Positions 48,814 through 57,590 of a stretch of 64,000 bases of DNA are shown in pieces. The stretch spans positions 2,666,001 through 2,730,000 of the forward strand of contig NZ_CP095412.1 in NCBI RefSeq assembly GCF_023016265.1, given 5' to 3'. This DNA comes from Blastococcus sp. PRF04-17. Lineage in GTDB: Bacteria; Actinomycetota; Actinomycetes; Mycobacteriales; Geodermatophilaceae. The notes beneath the pieces are model-generated. The model saw only the letters and a list, made by a program, of their open reading frames with translations. It was not told where the DNA came from and made no database searches. Positions within the stretch are counted from its first letter, which is position 1. The number at the start of each line of letters is the position of its first letter. The position numbers and the translations under genes were made by a program.

Positions 48814-49053
48814 GTGGTCTCGCTCAGCGTCATCCTCTTCCCGCCGCTCCTCATCGCGTTCCTGCTGGTGATGGAGCGGGTCGAGGAGCCGCTGCGCCGG
48901 CCGGCCTCGCCGCGCGAGGTCACCGAGTTCCTCGACACGGCGACCGCCGGCGAGGTCGACACGCTGGCCCGCTCGGGCATCCGGCGGGCGCTGTTCCGCT
49001 GGCGCCGGCGCCGCGGGAAGCGCAGCGCGACGGCGAACCCACCACTCGTCTGA
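48814..49053 (+). CDS. Small membrane protein (Rv3675-like)
   Basis: 79 residues from GTG 48814 with GGAGAGGAG upstream. One hydrophobic segment (LSVILFPPLLIAFLLVMERV) is followed by a helical charged region and an Arg-rich end (RRALFRWRRRRGKRSA). The place between nth and crp is the same as in mycobacteria. Function unknown. Confidence 0.75.
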   Translation: MVSLSVILFPPLLIAFLLVMERVEEPLRRPASPREVTEFLDTATAGEVDTLARSGIRRALFRWRRRRGKRSATANPPLV

Positions 49054-49144
49054 GCCCGCCGCGCAGCGCAGGTGTGGCCGACCCCACTCGCTCGGAGGAG
49101 GGACGCGGGGGCCCACCGAACGGGTGACCGAAGGCACAGCCGCC

Positions 49145-49150
49145 TAGACT
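49145..49150 (+). promoter_or_regulatory. -10 element (TAGACT) for crp
   Basis: TAGACT fits TAnnnT and lies 74 nt before GTG 49225, giving a leader of about 68 nt that ends in the GGGAGGA ribosome site. Confidence 0.4.
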
Positions 49151-49224
49151 CCCTGCGGACACGGACGCCGTAGCTCATCAGCACTCATCGGAGCGTCCGT
49201 CGAACAGCTGTGGGAGGACGTGTA

Positions 49225-49899
49225 GTGGACGAGGTGCTGGCCCAGTCCGGGCTCTTCCAGGGGCTCTCGGACGAGGCGGTGGAGCCGGTCCTCAGCCGTC
49301 TGGAGACGAGCACGCTGCCTCGCGGCCGCGTCGTCTTCAACGAGGGCGAGCCCGGCGACAGCCTCTACATCGTCCTGAGCGGCAAGATCAAGCTGTCCCG
49401 CCGCGCCCCCGACGGCCGCGAGAACGTGCTCGCCGTCATGGGCCCCTCCGACCAGTTCGGCGAGCTGTCGGTCTTCGACCCCGGTCCGCGCACCGCGACC
49501 GCCACCGCCGTGACCGACGTCAAGCTGGCCCGCATGCCGCAGTCGGTGCTCCGCCTGTGGATCGAGGCGCACCCCGAGATCGGCGAGCAACTGCTGCGGG
49601 TCCTCGCCCGCCGCCTGCGCCGCACCAACGACTCGGTCGCCGACCTGATCTTCACCGACGTCCCAGGCCGCGTCGCCAAGGCCTTGCTGCAGATGGCCGA
49701 CCGCTTCGGCAACCGGGAGAGCGAGGGACTGCGGGTCAAGCACGACCTGACCCAGGAGGAGCTGGCCCAGCTCGTCGGCGCCTCCCGCGAGACGGTGAAC
49801 AAGGCGCTGGCCGACTTCGTCCACCGCGGCTGGATCCAGCTGCAGGGCAAGTCGGTCGTCGTCCTCGACGAGGACCGCCTCCGCCGCCGAGCCCGCTGA
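49225..49899 (+). CDS. crp: Crp/Fnr family cAMP-responsive regulator
   Basis: 224 residues, the length of mycobacterial Crp. The cyclic-nucleotide domain has the binding cassette [20 protein letters not shown] (Glu and Arg contact cAMP); a long C helix ([20 protein letters not shown]) leads to the winged helix [20 protein letters not shown] then [23 protein letters not shown] 49225 has GGGAGGA at 9 nt. A global regulator likely active on central and acetate metabolism, including acs nearby. Confidence 0.94.
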   Translation: MDEVLAQSGLFQGLSDEAVEPVLSRLETSTLPRGRVVFNEGEPGDSLYIVLSGKIKLSRRAPDGRENVLAVMGPSDQFGELSVFDPGPRTATATAVTDVKLARMPQSVLRLWIEAHPEIGEQLLRVLARRLRRTNDSVADLIFTDVPGRVAKALLQMADRFGNRESEGLRVKHDLTQEELAQLVGASRETVNKALADFVHRGWIQLQGKSVVVLDEDRLRRRAR

Positions 49900-49907
49900 C
49901 CCCCTCC

Positions 49908-49934
49908 GCGATGATCAGGTTCCCTGATCGTCGC
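49908..49934. terminator. 12-bp stem-loop between crp and the NUDIX gene
   Basis: GCGATGATCAGG (49908-49919) pairs with CCTGATCGTCGC (49923-49934) with one G-T pair and a 3-nt loop, 9 bp beyond the crp stop and before the convergent NUDIX stop. Confidence 0.7.
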
Positions 49935-49995
49935 GCCTCCTCCCTCAGCGCCGACGGTGCGGGAGGACGCCGGACGGTGAGGGAGGACGCCGGTG

Positions 49996-50802
49996 CTACG
50001 CCGGCAGCGGGACCACCATGCGGATGCGGGTGCCGTCGGGCAGCACCGCCCACCGGCCTTCGGGGGTCTCCTCGAACCTCGGGCTGATCGGGTGCAGCGG
50101 CTCGGGCGGTGATCCGGCCAGCGCCGCCGCGACGTCGGGGAACGTCGCCAGCTGACCCAGGGTGTGGCTGGTCGGCGGCAGCATCGGGCGCGCGCCGGCC
50201 GTCAGCTCGGCCAGCGCGGCGGCCGGCGTCAGCCAGGTCGCCTCGTCGGCCTCCCCGGACACGTGCCGCGCCTCCTGCCCGACCGGCAGCGCCGCGACGA
50301 AGAACTTGGTGTCGTAGCGGCGGGGCTCGACCGGCGGGGTGATCCAGTGCGCGAACGGGCGGAGCAGGTCGGAGCGGACGGCCAGCCCGCGACCGGCCAG
50401 CAGCTCGGCGAGCGACAGCTCCCGCGCGAGCAGCGCCTGCCGCTGCTCCTCCCAGTCGTCCCCGGACACGTCGGGAACCACGCTGCCGCCGTCCGGATCG
50501 CCGGCGAGCAGGACACCCGCCTCCTCGAACGTCTCGCGCACCGCGGCGCACACCAGCTCGCGGGCGGTCCGCTCGTCGCAGCCGAAGGCGGCGGCCCAGC
50601 GGTCCGGGGAGGGCCCTGCCCAGGCGATCTCGGTGTCGCCGTCCCGCGGGTCGACGCCACCTCCGGGGTAGGCGGTCATCCCGCCCGCGAAGGGCATTCC
50701 CCTGGTGCGGCGCAGCAGGTAGACCTCGAGCCCGTCGACGCCGTCCCGCAGGACGAGCACGGTCGCCGCCTGGCGCGGCTCCGTCCCGCCGGCGGCGCTC
50801 AC
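49996..50802 (-). CDS. NUDIX hydrolase family protein
   Basis: 268 residues. The Nudix region is MPFAGGMTAYPGGGVDPRDG then an insertion and ELVCAAVRETFEEAGVLLAG, the long-insertion form seen in actinobacterial and NUDT19-like members. It opens with AATVLVLRDGVDGLEVYLLR. The substrate is unknown. GTG 50802 overlaps the RidA stop (GTGA). Mycobacteria have a metallo-beta-lactamase-type gene here instead, so this is a local replacement. Confidence 0.83.
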   Translation of the reverse strand: MSAAGGTEPRQAATVLVLRDGVDGLEVYLLRRTRGMPFAGGMTAYPGGGVDPRDGDTEIAWAGPSPDRWAAAFGCDERTARELVCAAVRETFEEAGVLLAGDPDGGSVVPDVSGDDWEEQRQALLARELSLAELLAGRGLAVRSDLLRPFAHWITPPVEPRRYDTKFFVAALPVGQEARHVSGEADEATWLTPAAALAELTAGARPMLPPTSHTLGQLATFPDVAAALAGSPPEPLHPISPRFEETPEGRWAVLPDGTRIRMVVPLPA

Positions 50803-51272
50803 TTCAGTTCGACGGTGAGCTCGATCTCGACGGGGGCGCCCATCGGCAGCTCGGCGACGCCGACGGCGCTGCGGGCGTGCTGCCCCAGGTCACCGAAGAT
50901 CTTGCCGAGCAGCTCGCTGGCGCCGTTGACCACGCGCGGCTGTCCGGTGAATCCCTCGGCGCTGGCCACGTAGCCGACGACGCGCACGATCCGCGCCACG
51001 TTGTCCAGGTCCACGAGGTCGTCGATCGCGGCCAGCGCGTTGAGCGCGCACACCTTCGCGTCGGCCGCGGCGGCCTCCGGATCGACGGAGCCACCCACCT
51101 TGCCCGTGCGGCGCAGGCCGCCGTCGACGAAGGGCAGCTGGCCGGAGGTGAACACCAGCGAGCCGGAACGGACGGCGGGCACGTAGGCGGCCACCGGAGT
51201 GGCGACGGGGGGCAGGCGGACGCCGAGCTCGGCGAGCCGGGCGTGCCAGCCCTGGGACGGCGCAGCGGTCAT
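50799..51272 (-). CDS. RidA family protein
   Basis: 157 residues, trimeric RidA/YjgF-fold enamine/imine deaminase. Landmarks: YVPAVRSGSLVFTSGQLPFV, then GLRRTGKVGGSVDPEAAAAD, VCALNALAAIDDLVDLDNVA and the closing block LPMGAPVEIELTVELK. The catalytic Arg of canonical RidA is not clear; this is the longer RidA subfamily. Overlaps both its neighbours by 4 bp, forming an operon with the DUF4177 and NUDIX genes. Confidence 0.87.
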   Translation of the reverse strand: MTAAPSQGWHARLAELGVRLPPVATPVAAYVPAVRSGSLVFTSGQLPFVDGGLRRTGKVGGSVDPEAAAADAKVCALNALAAIDDLVDLDNVARIVRVVGYVASAEGFTGQPRVVNGASELLGKIFGDLGQHARSAVGVAELPMGAPVEIELTVELK

Positions 51273-51442
51273 GACGCGGGGCGCTTGAGGTAGGCGACCA
51301 GCTGGTCACCGCCTCCGGGGCCCTGGAGGACGGTCACCAGCTCCCACCCGTCGACGCCCCAGGAGTCGAGGATCGCCTTGGTGTTGTGGATCAGCAGCGG
51401 GATCGTGGCGTACTCCCACTTGCGGCGGGCCGGTTCGCTCAT
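51269..51442 (-). CDS. DUF4177 small protein
   Basis: 57 residues: [20 protein letters not shown] then [20 protein letters not shown], the compact DUF4177 pattern (W-x-Y near start, GWELV in the middle). Function unknown. First gene of the DUF4177-RidA-NUDIX run (ATGA overlap with RidA). Confidence 0.88.
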   Translation of the reverse strand: MSEPARRKWEYATIPLLIHNTKAILDSWGVDGWELVTVLQGPGGGDQLVAYLKRPAS

Positions 51443-51478
51443 GCCGAGGACGCTAGCGCAGCCCCGACACGCTGCTCC

Positions 51479-51484
51479 TACGCT
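51479..51484 (+). promoter_or_regulatory. -10 element (TACGCT), leaderless promoter for bagA-bagB
   Basis: TACGCT ends 7 nt before GTG 51492, which favours that codon over the in-frame GTG 51486. Confidence 0.5.
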
Positions 51485-51491
51485 GGTGCGG

Positions 51492-52484
51492 GTGAGCCCC
51501 GACCCGTCCTCCGTGCGCCTGCATGTCGTCACCGGCAAGGGCGGGACCGGCAAGACCACGGTCGCGGCCGCACTGGCCCTCGCCCTGGCCGCCGACGGCG
51601 GTCAGGTGCTGCTGGTCGAGACGGAGGGGCGCCAGGGCATCGCCCAGCTCTTCGACACCCCGCCGCTGCCCTACGAGGAGCGGCGGGTCGCGGTCGTCCG
51701 GGGCGGCGGCGTGGTGAAGGCCCTCGCGATCGACGTCGAGGAGGCGCTGCTCGACTACCTCGACATGTTCTACAACCTGCGCCGGGCCGGCCGGGCGCTG
51801 CGCAGGATGGGGGCCATCGACTTCGCCACGGCGATCGCGCCGGGGCTCCGCGACGTGCTCATCACCGGCAAGATCAAGGAGGCGGTGACCCGGAGGCGCG
51901 ACGGCCGCCAGGTCTACGACGCCGTGGTCGTCGACGCTCCTCCGACCGGCCGGATCACCCGCTTCCTCGGCGTCACCGCCGAGATGGCGCAGCTGGCCCG
52001 CTCCGGCCCCATCAAGACGCAGAGCGACGGCGTCATGGCCGTGCTGCGCTCGCCGCAGACCGCCGTGCACCTGGTCACGCTGCTCGAGGACATGCCGGTG
52101 CAGGAGACCGCCGATGCCATCGCCGAGCTCACCGAGGCGAAACTGCCGGTGGGGTCGGTGGTCGTGAACATGGCCGCCGACCCGATCCTGCCGGTCGACG
52201 GCCTGGAGCTGGCCGTCGAGGGCACGCTGTCCGGCGCCGACCTGATGCGGGGACTGGAATCCGCGCACCTGCCCGGCGGCGAGGAGCTGGCCGACGCGCT
52301 GGCCGCCCAGGCGGTCGAGCACGCCCAGCGCTGGGCCGCCCAGGACGAGCTGCGCGACGAGGTCGAGGCCCTCGGCCGGCCGGTCGTCGAGCTGCCGCTG
52401 CTGCCCGGCCCGATGGACGTCGGCTCGTTGTTCGAGCTGGCCGGCCGGCTCGAGGAGCACCTGCGCACCGAGGTCGCCGCGTGA
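51492..52484 (+). CDS. Get3/ArsA-like ATPase, first of a pair (BagA/Rv3679-like)
   Basis: 330 residues. Deviant Walker [21 protein letters not shown] has the signature lysine (first K) needed for dimer ATP hydrolysis; switch II is [40 protein letters not shown] follows switch I. It is related to arsenite and tail-anchored-protein ATPases. In mycobacteria the paired homologues form a complex; their cargo is not firmly known. Overlaps the partner by GTGA. Confidence 0.88.
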   Translation: MSPDPSSVRLHVVTGKGGTGKTTVAAALALALAADGGQVLLVETEGRQGIAQLFDTPPLPYEERRVAVVRGGGVVKALAIDVEEALLDYLDMFYNLRRAGRALRRMGAIDFATAIAPGLRDVLITGKIKEAVTRRRDGRQVYDAVVVDAPPTGRITRFLGVTAEMAQLARSGPIKTQSDGVMAVLRSPQTAVHLVTLLEDMPVQETADAIAELTEAKLPVGSVVVNMAADPILPVDGLELAVEGTLSGADLMRGLESAHLPGGEELADALAAQAVEHAQRWAAQDELRDEVEALGRPVVELPLLPGPMDVGSLFELAGRLEEHLRTEVAA

Positions 52485-53710
52485 GCGAGCTCGCGAGCCC
52501 GGGCCGCCCCGCTCCCCGGCCGACCCGGCCCGGCCCGCTCGCGCCGTCGCTGGACCTGGCGTCGCTCATCGCCGACCGGAACACCCGGATCATCGTCTGC
52601 TGCGGCGCCGGGGGCGTGGGCAAGACGACGACGTCGGCCGCGCTGGCGCTCGCCGCGGCCGAGGCCGGGCGCACGGTCGTCGTCCTCACCATCGACCCGG
52701 CCCGCCGGCTGGCCCAGTCCCTCGGCCTGGAGGAGCTCGACAACGAGCCCCGACGGGTGGCGGCACCGGGGGCGGACGGCGAACTGCACGCGATGATGCT
52801 GGACATGAAGCGCACGTTCGACGACATCGTCGTGGCGCACTCGACGCCCGAGCGGGCGCAGCAGATCCTCGAGAACCCCTTCTACCAGTCCCTGTCCTCG
52901 TCCTTCGCCGGGACGCAGGAGTACATGGCGATGGAGAAGCTGGGGCAGCTGCGGGCCAGCGACCAGTGGGACCTCATCATCGTCGACACCCCACCGTCCC
53001 GGTCCGCGCTGGACTTCCTGGACGCGCCGAACCGGATGAGCCGGTTCCTCGACGGCACGATGATCCGGCTGCTGATGGCGCCCAGCCGGACGGGGCTGAA
53101 GATCGCCAGCGCCGGCTTCATGTTCTTCAGCCGGATCATCTCGAAGATCCTGGGCGGACAGCTGCTGCGCGACATCTCCGCGTTCGTCGCCGCGCTGGAC
53201 ACCATGTTCGGCGGTTTCCGGGAGCGGGCGACGGCCACCTACGAACTGCTGCGGCGGCCGGGCACCTGGTTCGTCGTCGTGGCCACGCCGGAGCCGGACG
53301 CGTTGCGCGAGGCCTCCTACTTCGTGGACCGGCTCTCGGCCGAGGGCATGCCCCTGGCCGGGCTGGTGCTGAACCGGACCCATCCCCCGGCGACCACGCT
53401 GCTCTCCTCGACGCGGGCCGAGGGTGCCGCCGAGCGGGTGCTCGAGGCCGAGGGCGAGGGCGGGGAGCTGGCCGCCGCAGCGCTGCGGGTGCACGCCGAG
53501 CGCATGGCCCAGGCGGCGCGGGAGCAGCACCTGGCCGACCGGTTCACCAGCGCCCACCCGGAGGTCGCCGTCCGCACGGTGCCGGCGGCAGCAGGTGACG
53601 TGCACGACCTCGACGGGCTGCGCGGCATGGCGGAGGAGCTGACCGGTCCGGAGGAGGACACGCCGACCGGCACGCCGCGTGCACGGGTGCTGCCAGCGCG
53701 TCGTCCCTGA
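52481..53710 (+). CDS. Get3/ArsA-like ATPase, second of a pair (BagB/Rv3680-like)
   Basis: 409 residues. P-loop [20 protein letters not shown], where the signature lysine position is Ala (GAGGVGKT rather than KGGVGKT); then [32 protein letters not shown]-type switch II in [20 protein letters not shown], and a hydrophobic region [20 protein letters not shown] that may bind cargo or membrane. Difference between the two Walker A motifs suggests an asymmetric heterodimer. The last 50 residues are acidic and Pro-rich. Confidence 0.88.
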   Translation: MSELASPGRPAPRPTRPGPLAPSLDLASLIADRNTRIIVCCGAGGVGKTTTSAALALAAAEAGRTVVVLTIDPARRLAQSLGLEELDNEPRRVAAPGADGELHAMMLDMKRTFDDIVVAHSTPERAQQILENPFYQSLSSSFAGTQEYMAMEKLGQLRASDQWDLIIVDTPPSRSALDFLDAPNRMSRFLDGTMIRLLMAPSRTGLKIASAGFMFFSRIISKILGGQLLRDISAFVAALDTMFGGFRERATATYELLRRPGTWFVVVATPEPDALREASYFVDRLSAEGMPLAGLVLNRTHPPATTLLSSTRAEGAAERVLEAEGEGGELAAAALRVHAERMAQAAREQHLADRFTSAHPEVAVRTVPAAAGDVHDLDGLRGMAEELTGPEEDTPTGTPRARVLPARRP

Positions 53711-53737
53711 GCCCGCCGGACCGTCGTCCGCGGCACG

Positions 53738-53743
53738 TACCCT
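53738..53743 (+). promoter_or_regulatory. -10 element (TACCCT), leaderless promoter for ponA2
   Basis: TACCCT ends 8 nt before ATG 53752. Confidence 0.45.
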
Positions 53744-53751
53744 GAGCTGCG

Positions 53752-55950
53752 ATGTCGGAGAACGCTGCCTTCCGGACCCGCACCCTCGCCAAGCTCGCCG
53801 CGACGATCGTCGTCGCGGGCGCGCTGCTGGCCGGCCTCCTGCTGCCCTGGGTGGGCGGCACCGGGCTGGTGGCGCGCAACTCGGCGTCGCTGCTGGACGC
53901 CCTGCCGGTCGAGCTGACCGACAAGACACCGGCCGGCAACAGCCGGGTGCTGGCGGCCGACGGCTCGCTGATCACCTACATCTACTCGAACAACCGCACG
54001 CCGGTCGCCTCCGACCAGATCTCCGAGATCATGAAGCAGGCGCTGGTCGACATCGAGGACTCGCGCTTCTACGACCACAACGGGCTCGACGTCCAGGGCA
54101 CGCTGCGCGCGCTGGCCCGCAACGTCGCCGCCGGCGAGGTGCAGGAGGGTGGCTCCACCCTCACCCAGCAGCTGGTCAAGCAGACCCTGCTGCAGACCGC
54201 CGCCACCCCGGAGGAGCGGCTCGCGGCGAACGAGGAGACGGTCGGCCGCAAGCTGCGCGAGGCCCGGCTGGCCCTCGCCCTCGAGGACACCTACTCCAAG
54301 GACGAGATCCTCACCCGGTACCTCAACATCGTGTACTTCGGGAACGGCGCCTACGGCATCCAGGCCGCGGCCCAGAAGTACTTCAGCGTCAACGCCGCCG
54401 ACCTGACGCTGCCGCAGGCGGCCATGCTCGCCGGCCTCGTCCAGAGCCCGACCAACGACGACCCCCTGGCCAACCCCGAGAACGCGGTGATCCGCCGCGA
54501 CCAGGTGCTGCTCCGGATGCACTCGCTCGGGCACATCACCGACGAGGAGCTCGCGGCGATCAAGGGCCAGCCGGTGGCCGTCGCCCAGGGGCAGAACCCG
54601 CCCAACGGCTGCCTCAACGCGGCGATCGGTGGGTTCTTCTGCGCCTACGCCCTGCAGTACCTGAGCGGCCTGGGGCTGTCGCAGCAGCAGCTCGACGACG
54701 GCGGCTACACCATCCAGACGACCCTGCGCCCCGACATGCAGGCCGCGGGTGACCAGGCGGTCCTGAACACCCTGCCGATGGGCGACCGGCTGGCCGCCAC
54801 GTACACGGCGCTGCAGCCGGGCACCGGGCACCTCCTGGCGATGAGCGTCAACCGCCGGTACGGCTGCGACGCCCCGGACTGCGAGTCCGTCGTCCTGAAC
54901 ACGGTGGCCAGCAAGGGCGCCGGCTCGACCTACAAGGTCTTCACCGCCGCCGCGGCGCTCGAGGCGGGCATCGGCGCCGGGACGACGATCAGCACGCCGG
55001 GCAACACGTACACGTCGCGGGTGTACCGGGGCCCCTCCTGCGGCGGCGACCGCAACAGCCGCAGCGGCAGCGGCATGTACTGCGTCCGCAACGCCGGCAA
55101 CTACCCCTCGACCCTCGACATGGTCGGCGCGCTGGTCCGCTCGTCCAACACCTACTTCCTCGCGCTGGAGGACCGGCTCGGCAGCGTCGAGGGCCCGGTC
55201 CGGATGGCCGAGCGCATGGGCATGCGGTTCGACGGCCCCAACCAGACGCCGGCGGACCAGATCATCGCCGAGAACCGGGGATCGTTCACCCTCGGTGCGG
55301 AGGCGACCAGCCCGCTCGACCTGGCCACCGCCTACGCCACGCTCGGCGCGCAGGGCACCCGGTGCACGCCGATCCCGGTGGTGGGGGTGGTCGACCGCGC
55401 GGGCAAGCCGCTGCTCAAGGAGGACGGGCAGCCGCTCGTGCCGGAGAGCAGCTGCACGCCGGACGCCGTGCCGCAGCCCATCGCGAACACGCTGAGCCAG
55501 ATCCTGGTCGGCGACACCGCGACCGCGGCCGGTACCGGCACGCGGGCGGCGATCCCCGGCCACGACATCGCCGGCAAGACGGGCACCTCGCAGGGCCGCG
55601 ACTCCGTGGCCTTCGTGGGCTACACGCCCCAGTACGCCGCCAGCGTGATGGTGTTCAACCCGAAGGAGCAGCAGGACGTCGGCGGCTACGGCGGCAACAT
55701 GCCGGCGACGATCTGGCGCGAGGCGATGGAGCCCATCCTCGCCAACCAGCCCAAGGCGCCCTTCCCGCCGGCGGACCAGGGTCTGCTCACCGGTGGCCGG
55801 CCGGCTCCGCGGCCGGAGCCTCGGGAGCCCGCGGACGGCGGCGACCGCAGTGAGGACGGCGGCGACGGCGGCGACAACGGCGGCGAGGGCCGCCGCGAGG
55901 GTGGCGACGGCGGGAACGGCGGCGAGGACGGCGAAGACGCGGGCGGCTGA
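53752..55950 (+). CDS. ponA2: Class A penicillin-binding protein (PonA2-like)
   Basis: 732 residues. One membrane anchor (ATIVVAGALLAGLLLPWVGG). The glycosyltransferase domain has catalytic Glu in VDIEDSRFYDHNGLDVQGTL and the EGGSTLTQQLVKQTLLQT block; the transpeptidase has SxxK in KGAGSTYKVFTAA, SxN in LVRSSNTYFLALEDR and KTG in DIAGKTGTSQGRDSVAFVGY. Several extracytoplasmic cysteines are present. Mycobacterial PonA2 ends in a PASTA domain; here the end is an acidic Gly/Asp/Glu tail (about residues 695-732). Follows bagA-bagB, as in mycobacteria but without whiB4 between. Confidence 0.94.
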   Translation: MSENAAFRTRTLAKLAATIVVAGALLAGLLLPWVGGTGLVARNSASLLDALPVELTDKTPAGNSRVLAADGSLITYIYSNNRTPVASDQISEIMKQALVDIEDSRFYDHNGLDVQGTLRALARNVAAGEVQEGGSTLTQQLVKQTLLQTAATPEERLAANEETVGRKLREARLALALEDTYSKDEILTRYLNIVYFGNGAYGIQAAAQKYFSVNAADLTLPQAAMLAGLVQSPTNDDPLANPENAVIRRDQVLLRMHSLGHITDEELAAIKGQPVAVAQGQNPPNGCLNAAIGGFFCAYALQYLSGLGLSQQQLDDGGYTIQTTLRPDMQAAGDQAVLNTLPMGDRLAATYTALQPGTGHLLAMSVNRRYGCDAPDCESVVLNTVASKGAGSTYKVFTAAAALEAGIGAGTTISTPGNTYTSRVYRGPSCGGDRNSRSGSGMYCVRNAGNYPSTLDMVGALVRSSNTYFLALEDRLGSVEGPVRMAERMGMRFDGPNQTPADQIIAENRGSFTLGAEATSPLDLATAYATLGAQGTRCTPIPVVGVVDRAGKPLLKEDGQPLVPESSCTPDAVPQPIANTLSQILVGDTATAAGTGTRAAIPGHDIAGKTGTSQGRDSVAFVGYTPQYAASVMVFNPKEQQDVGGYGGNMPATIWREAMEPILANQPKAPFPPADQGLLTGGRPAPRPEPREPADGGDRSEDGGDGGDNGGEGRREGGDGGNGGEDGEDAGG

Positions 55951-55972
55951 GCGCCGTCCCGCAGGGTGGCGC

Positions 55973-56425
55973 TCAGCCCAGCTGGCGGCGGACCTCCGCG
56001 GCCACGCGTGAGCCCTCGGCCCGCCCGGCCACCACGCCGTTCGCGGCGCCCATGACCCTGCCCATGTCCTTCATGCCCGAGGCCCCGGTGCGGGTGATGA
56101 CGTCGGCCACGATGGCCGCCAGATCGGCGTCGTCGAGCTGCGCGGGCAGGTAGTCGGCGAGCACCTCGCCCTCGGCCTGCTCGCGCTGCGCCTGCTCGGT
56201 GCGGCCGGCACCGGCGAAGGCCTCGGCGGCCTCACGGCGCTTCTTCGCCTCCCGCCGCAGCACGGCCATGACCTCGTCGTCGCTGAGCTCGCGTGCCTCC
56301 TTGCCGGACACCTCCTCGGCGCTGACCGCGGTGAGCACCATGCGGAGGGTCGCCGTCCGCAGCTCGTCGCGGGCCTTCATGGCGCTGGTCAGGTCGTCGC
56401 GCAGGCGGTTCTTGAGGTCGGCCAC
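55973..56425 (-). CDS. GatB/YqeY-domain protein
   Basis: 150 residues. The YqeY fold: LKNRLRDDLTSAMKARDELR then TATLRMVLTAVSAEEV, charged helix EVMAVLRREAKKRREAAEAF, and the C-terminal GASGMKDMGRVMGAANGVVA block shared with GatB tails. Probably tRNA-related, though the role of stand-alone YqeY is not established. GTG 56425; converges with ponA2. Confidence 0.9.
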   Translation of the reverse strand: MADLKNRLRDDLTSAMKARDELRTATLRMVLTAVSAEEVSGKEARELSDDEVMAVLRREAKKRREAAEAFAGAGRTEQAQREQAEGEVLADYLPAQLDDADLAAIVADVITRTGASGMKDMGRVMGAANGVVAGRAEGSRVAAEVRRQLG

Positions 56426-56464
56426 GGCTCCAGCCTGGCACGGCGCGGGAAGGCCGCGCGCACG

Positions 56465-56470
56465 TAGGCT
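56465..56470 (+). promoter_or_regulatory. -10 element (TAGGCT), leaderless promoter
   Basis: TAGGCT ends 8 nt before ATG 56479 of the metallophosphoesterase gene. Confidence 0.45.
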
Positions 56471-56478
56471 CTGCGATC

Positions 56479-57390
56479 ATGCGCTGGTACACCGCCGTCC
56501 CCGCTGCCGTCGCCGCGACCGGCGCGACGGTGACCGCCTACGCGAGCCTCTACGAGCGCACCCGGTGGACGCTGCGCCGGTTCGACGTCCCGGTGCTGGC
56601 CCCCGGCTCGGATCCGCTCACGATCCTGCAGATCTCCGACCTGCACATGACCGCGGGGCAGAAGTCGAAGCAGGAATGGGTCGCCGAGCTCGCGGCCCTC
56701 GAGCCGGACCTGGTGATCAACACCGGCGACAACCTGGCCGGCTTCGACGCGGTGCCGGGCACGCTGGCGGCGCTCGACCCGCTGATGGACCGGCCCGGCG
56801 CGTTCGTCCTGGCCAGCAACGACTACTACGCCCCGCGGCCGAAGAACCCGCTCAAGTACTTCTGGCCCGACCACAAGCGGGTGCACGGCGACGAGCTGCC
56901 CTGGCGCGACCTGCGCGACGGCATGCTCGCCCGCGGCTGGCTGGACCTCACCAACGGGAAGGGCGAGCTGACCGTCGGCGGACGGCGGATCGCACTGGCC
57001 GGCGTCGACGACTCGCACCTCAAGCGGGACCGGTACGAGGAGGTCGCCGGCCCGGCCGACCCGGCCGCCGACCTCCGGCTCGGGCTCGCCCACTCCCCCG
57101 AGCCCCGGGTCCTGGACCGGTTCGCCGCCGACGGCTACGACCTGCTGCTCTGCGGGCACACGCACGGCGGGCAGCTGCGGGTGCCGTTCTACGGGGCGCT
57201 GGTGACCAACTGCGGCATCGACCGGGACCGCGTCAGGTGGCTGCATCGGTGGGCCCCGCCGACCGACGAGCACCCGGCGGGCACCTGGCTGCACATCTCC
57301 GCGGGGCTGGGCACCAGCCCCTACGCCCCGGTACGGTTCGCCTGCCCGCCGGAGGCGACGCTGCTGACCCTCACCGCGCGGAACGTCTGA
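56479..57390 (+). CDS. Metallophosphoesterase (Rv3683-like)
   Basis: 303 residues. Calcineurin-like motifs in order: LTILQISDLHMTAGQ, DLVINTGDNLAGFDAV, FVLASNDYYAPRP (SND in place of GNH) and LLLCGHTHGGQLRVPFYGAL. The N-terminal hydrophobic stretch (WYTAVPAAVAATGATVTAYA) anchors it to the membrane. YaeI-type phosphodiesterase, substrate unknown. Fits the mycobacterial order after ponA2. Confidence 0.9.
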   Translation: MRWYTAVPAAVAATGATVTAYASLYERTRWTLRRFDVPVLAPGSDPLTILQISDLHMTAGQKSKQEWVAELAALEPDLVINTGDNLAGFDAVPGTLAALDPLMDRPGAFVLASNDYYAPRPKNPLKYFWPDHKRVHGDELPWRDLRDGMLARGWLDLTNGKGELTVGGRRIALAGVDDSHLKRDRYEEVAGPADPAADLRLGLAHSPEPRVLDRFAADGYDLLLCGHTHGGQLRVPFYGALVTNCGIDRDRVRWLHRWAPPTDEHPAGTWLHISAGLGTSPYAPVRFACPPEATLLTLTARNV

Positions 57391-57421
57391 GCCCGCCGCC
57401 GGGAGGCCTGCGCGCGGGCGT

Positions 57422-57427
57422 TAGACT
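57422..57427 (+). promoter_or_regulatory. -10 element (TAGACT) for tRNA-Pro
   Basis: TAGACT ends 12 nt before the tRNA start, so transcription would begin about 5 nt before the mature 5' end. Confidence 0.45.
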
Positions 57428-57439
57428 CGACCGGCACCG

Positions 57440-57513
57440 CGGGGTGTGGCGCAGCTTGGTAGCGCGCGTCGTTCGGGACGACGAGGCCGCAGGTTCAAAT
57501 CCTGTCACCCCGA
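57440..57513 (+). tRNA. tRNA-Pro (anticodon CGG)
   Basis: A 74-nt cloverleaf. Acceptor CGGGGTG (57440-57446) pairs with CACCCCG (57506-57512) before A73; D loop contains CAGCTTGGTAGCGCG; the anticodon loop is TTCGGGA with CGG at 34-36; the T arm is CAGGTTCAAATCCTG. CCA is not encoded. It has its own -10 box and terminator. Confidence 0.95.
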
Positions 57514-57520
57514 CCCACTG

Positions 57521-57549
57521 CTCAGGGGCCGCCGATGGCGGCCCCTGAG
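57521..57549 (+). terminator. Perfect 13-bp terminator after tRNA-Pro
   Basis: CTCAGGGGCCGCC (57521-57533) and GGCGGCCCCTGAG (57537-57549) pair perfectly around GAT, then a short T-rich stretch (tcgttctcc). Confidence 0.85.
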
Positions 57550-57590
57550 TCGTTCTCCGGCTCCGGAACCTCGCCTGGGAGGATGTGCCG

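Noticed and set aside
57440-57513. Integration site for a mobile element at tRNA-Pro
   Set aside because: No integrase or tRNA 3'-end duplicate is visible; genes on both sides look like ordinary core genes.
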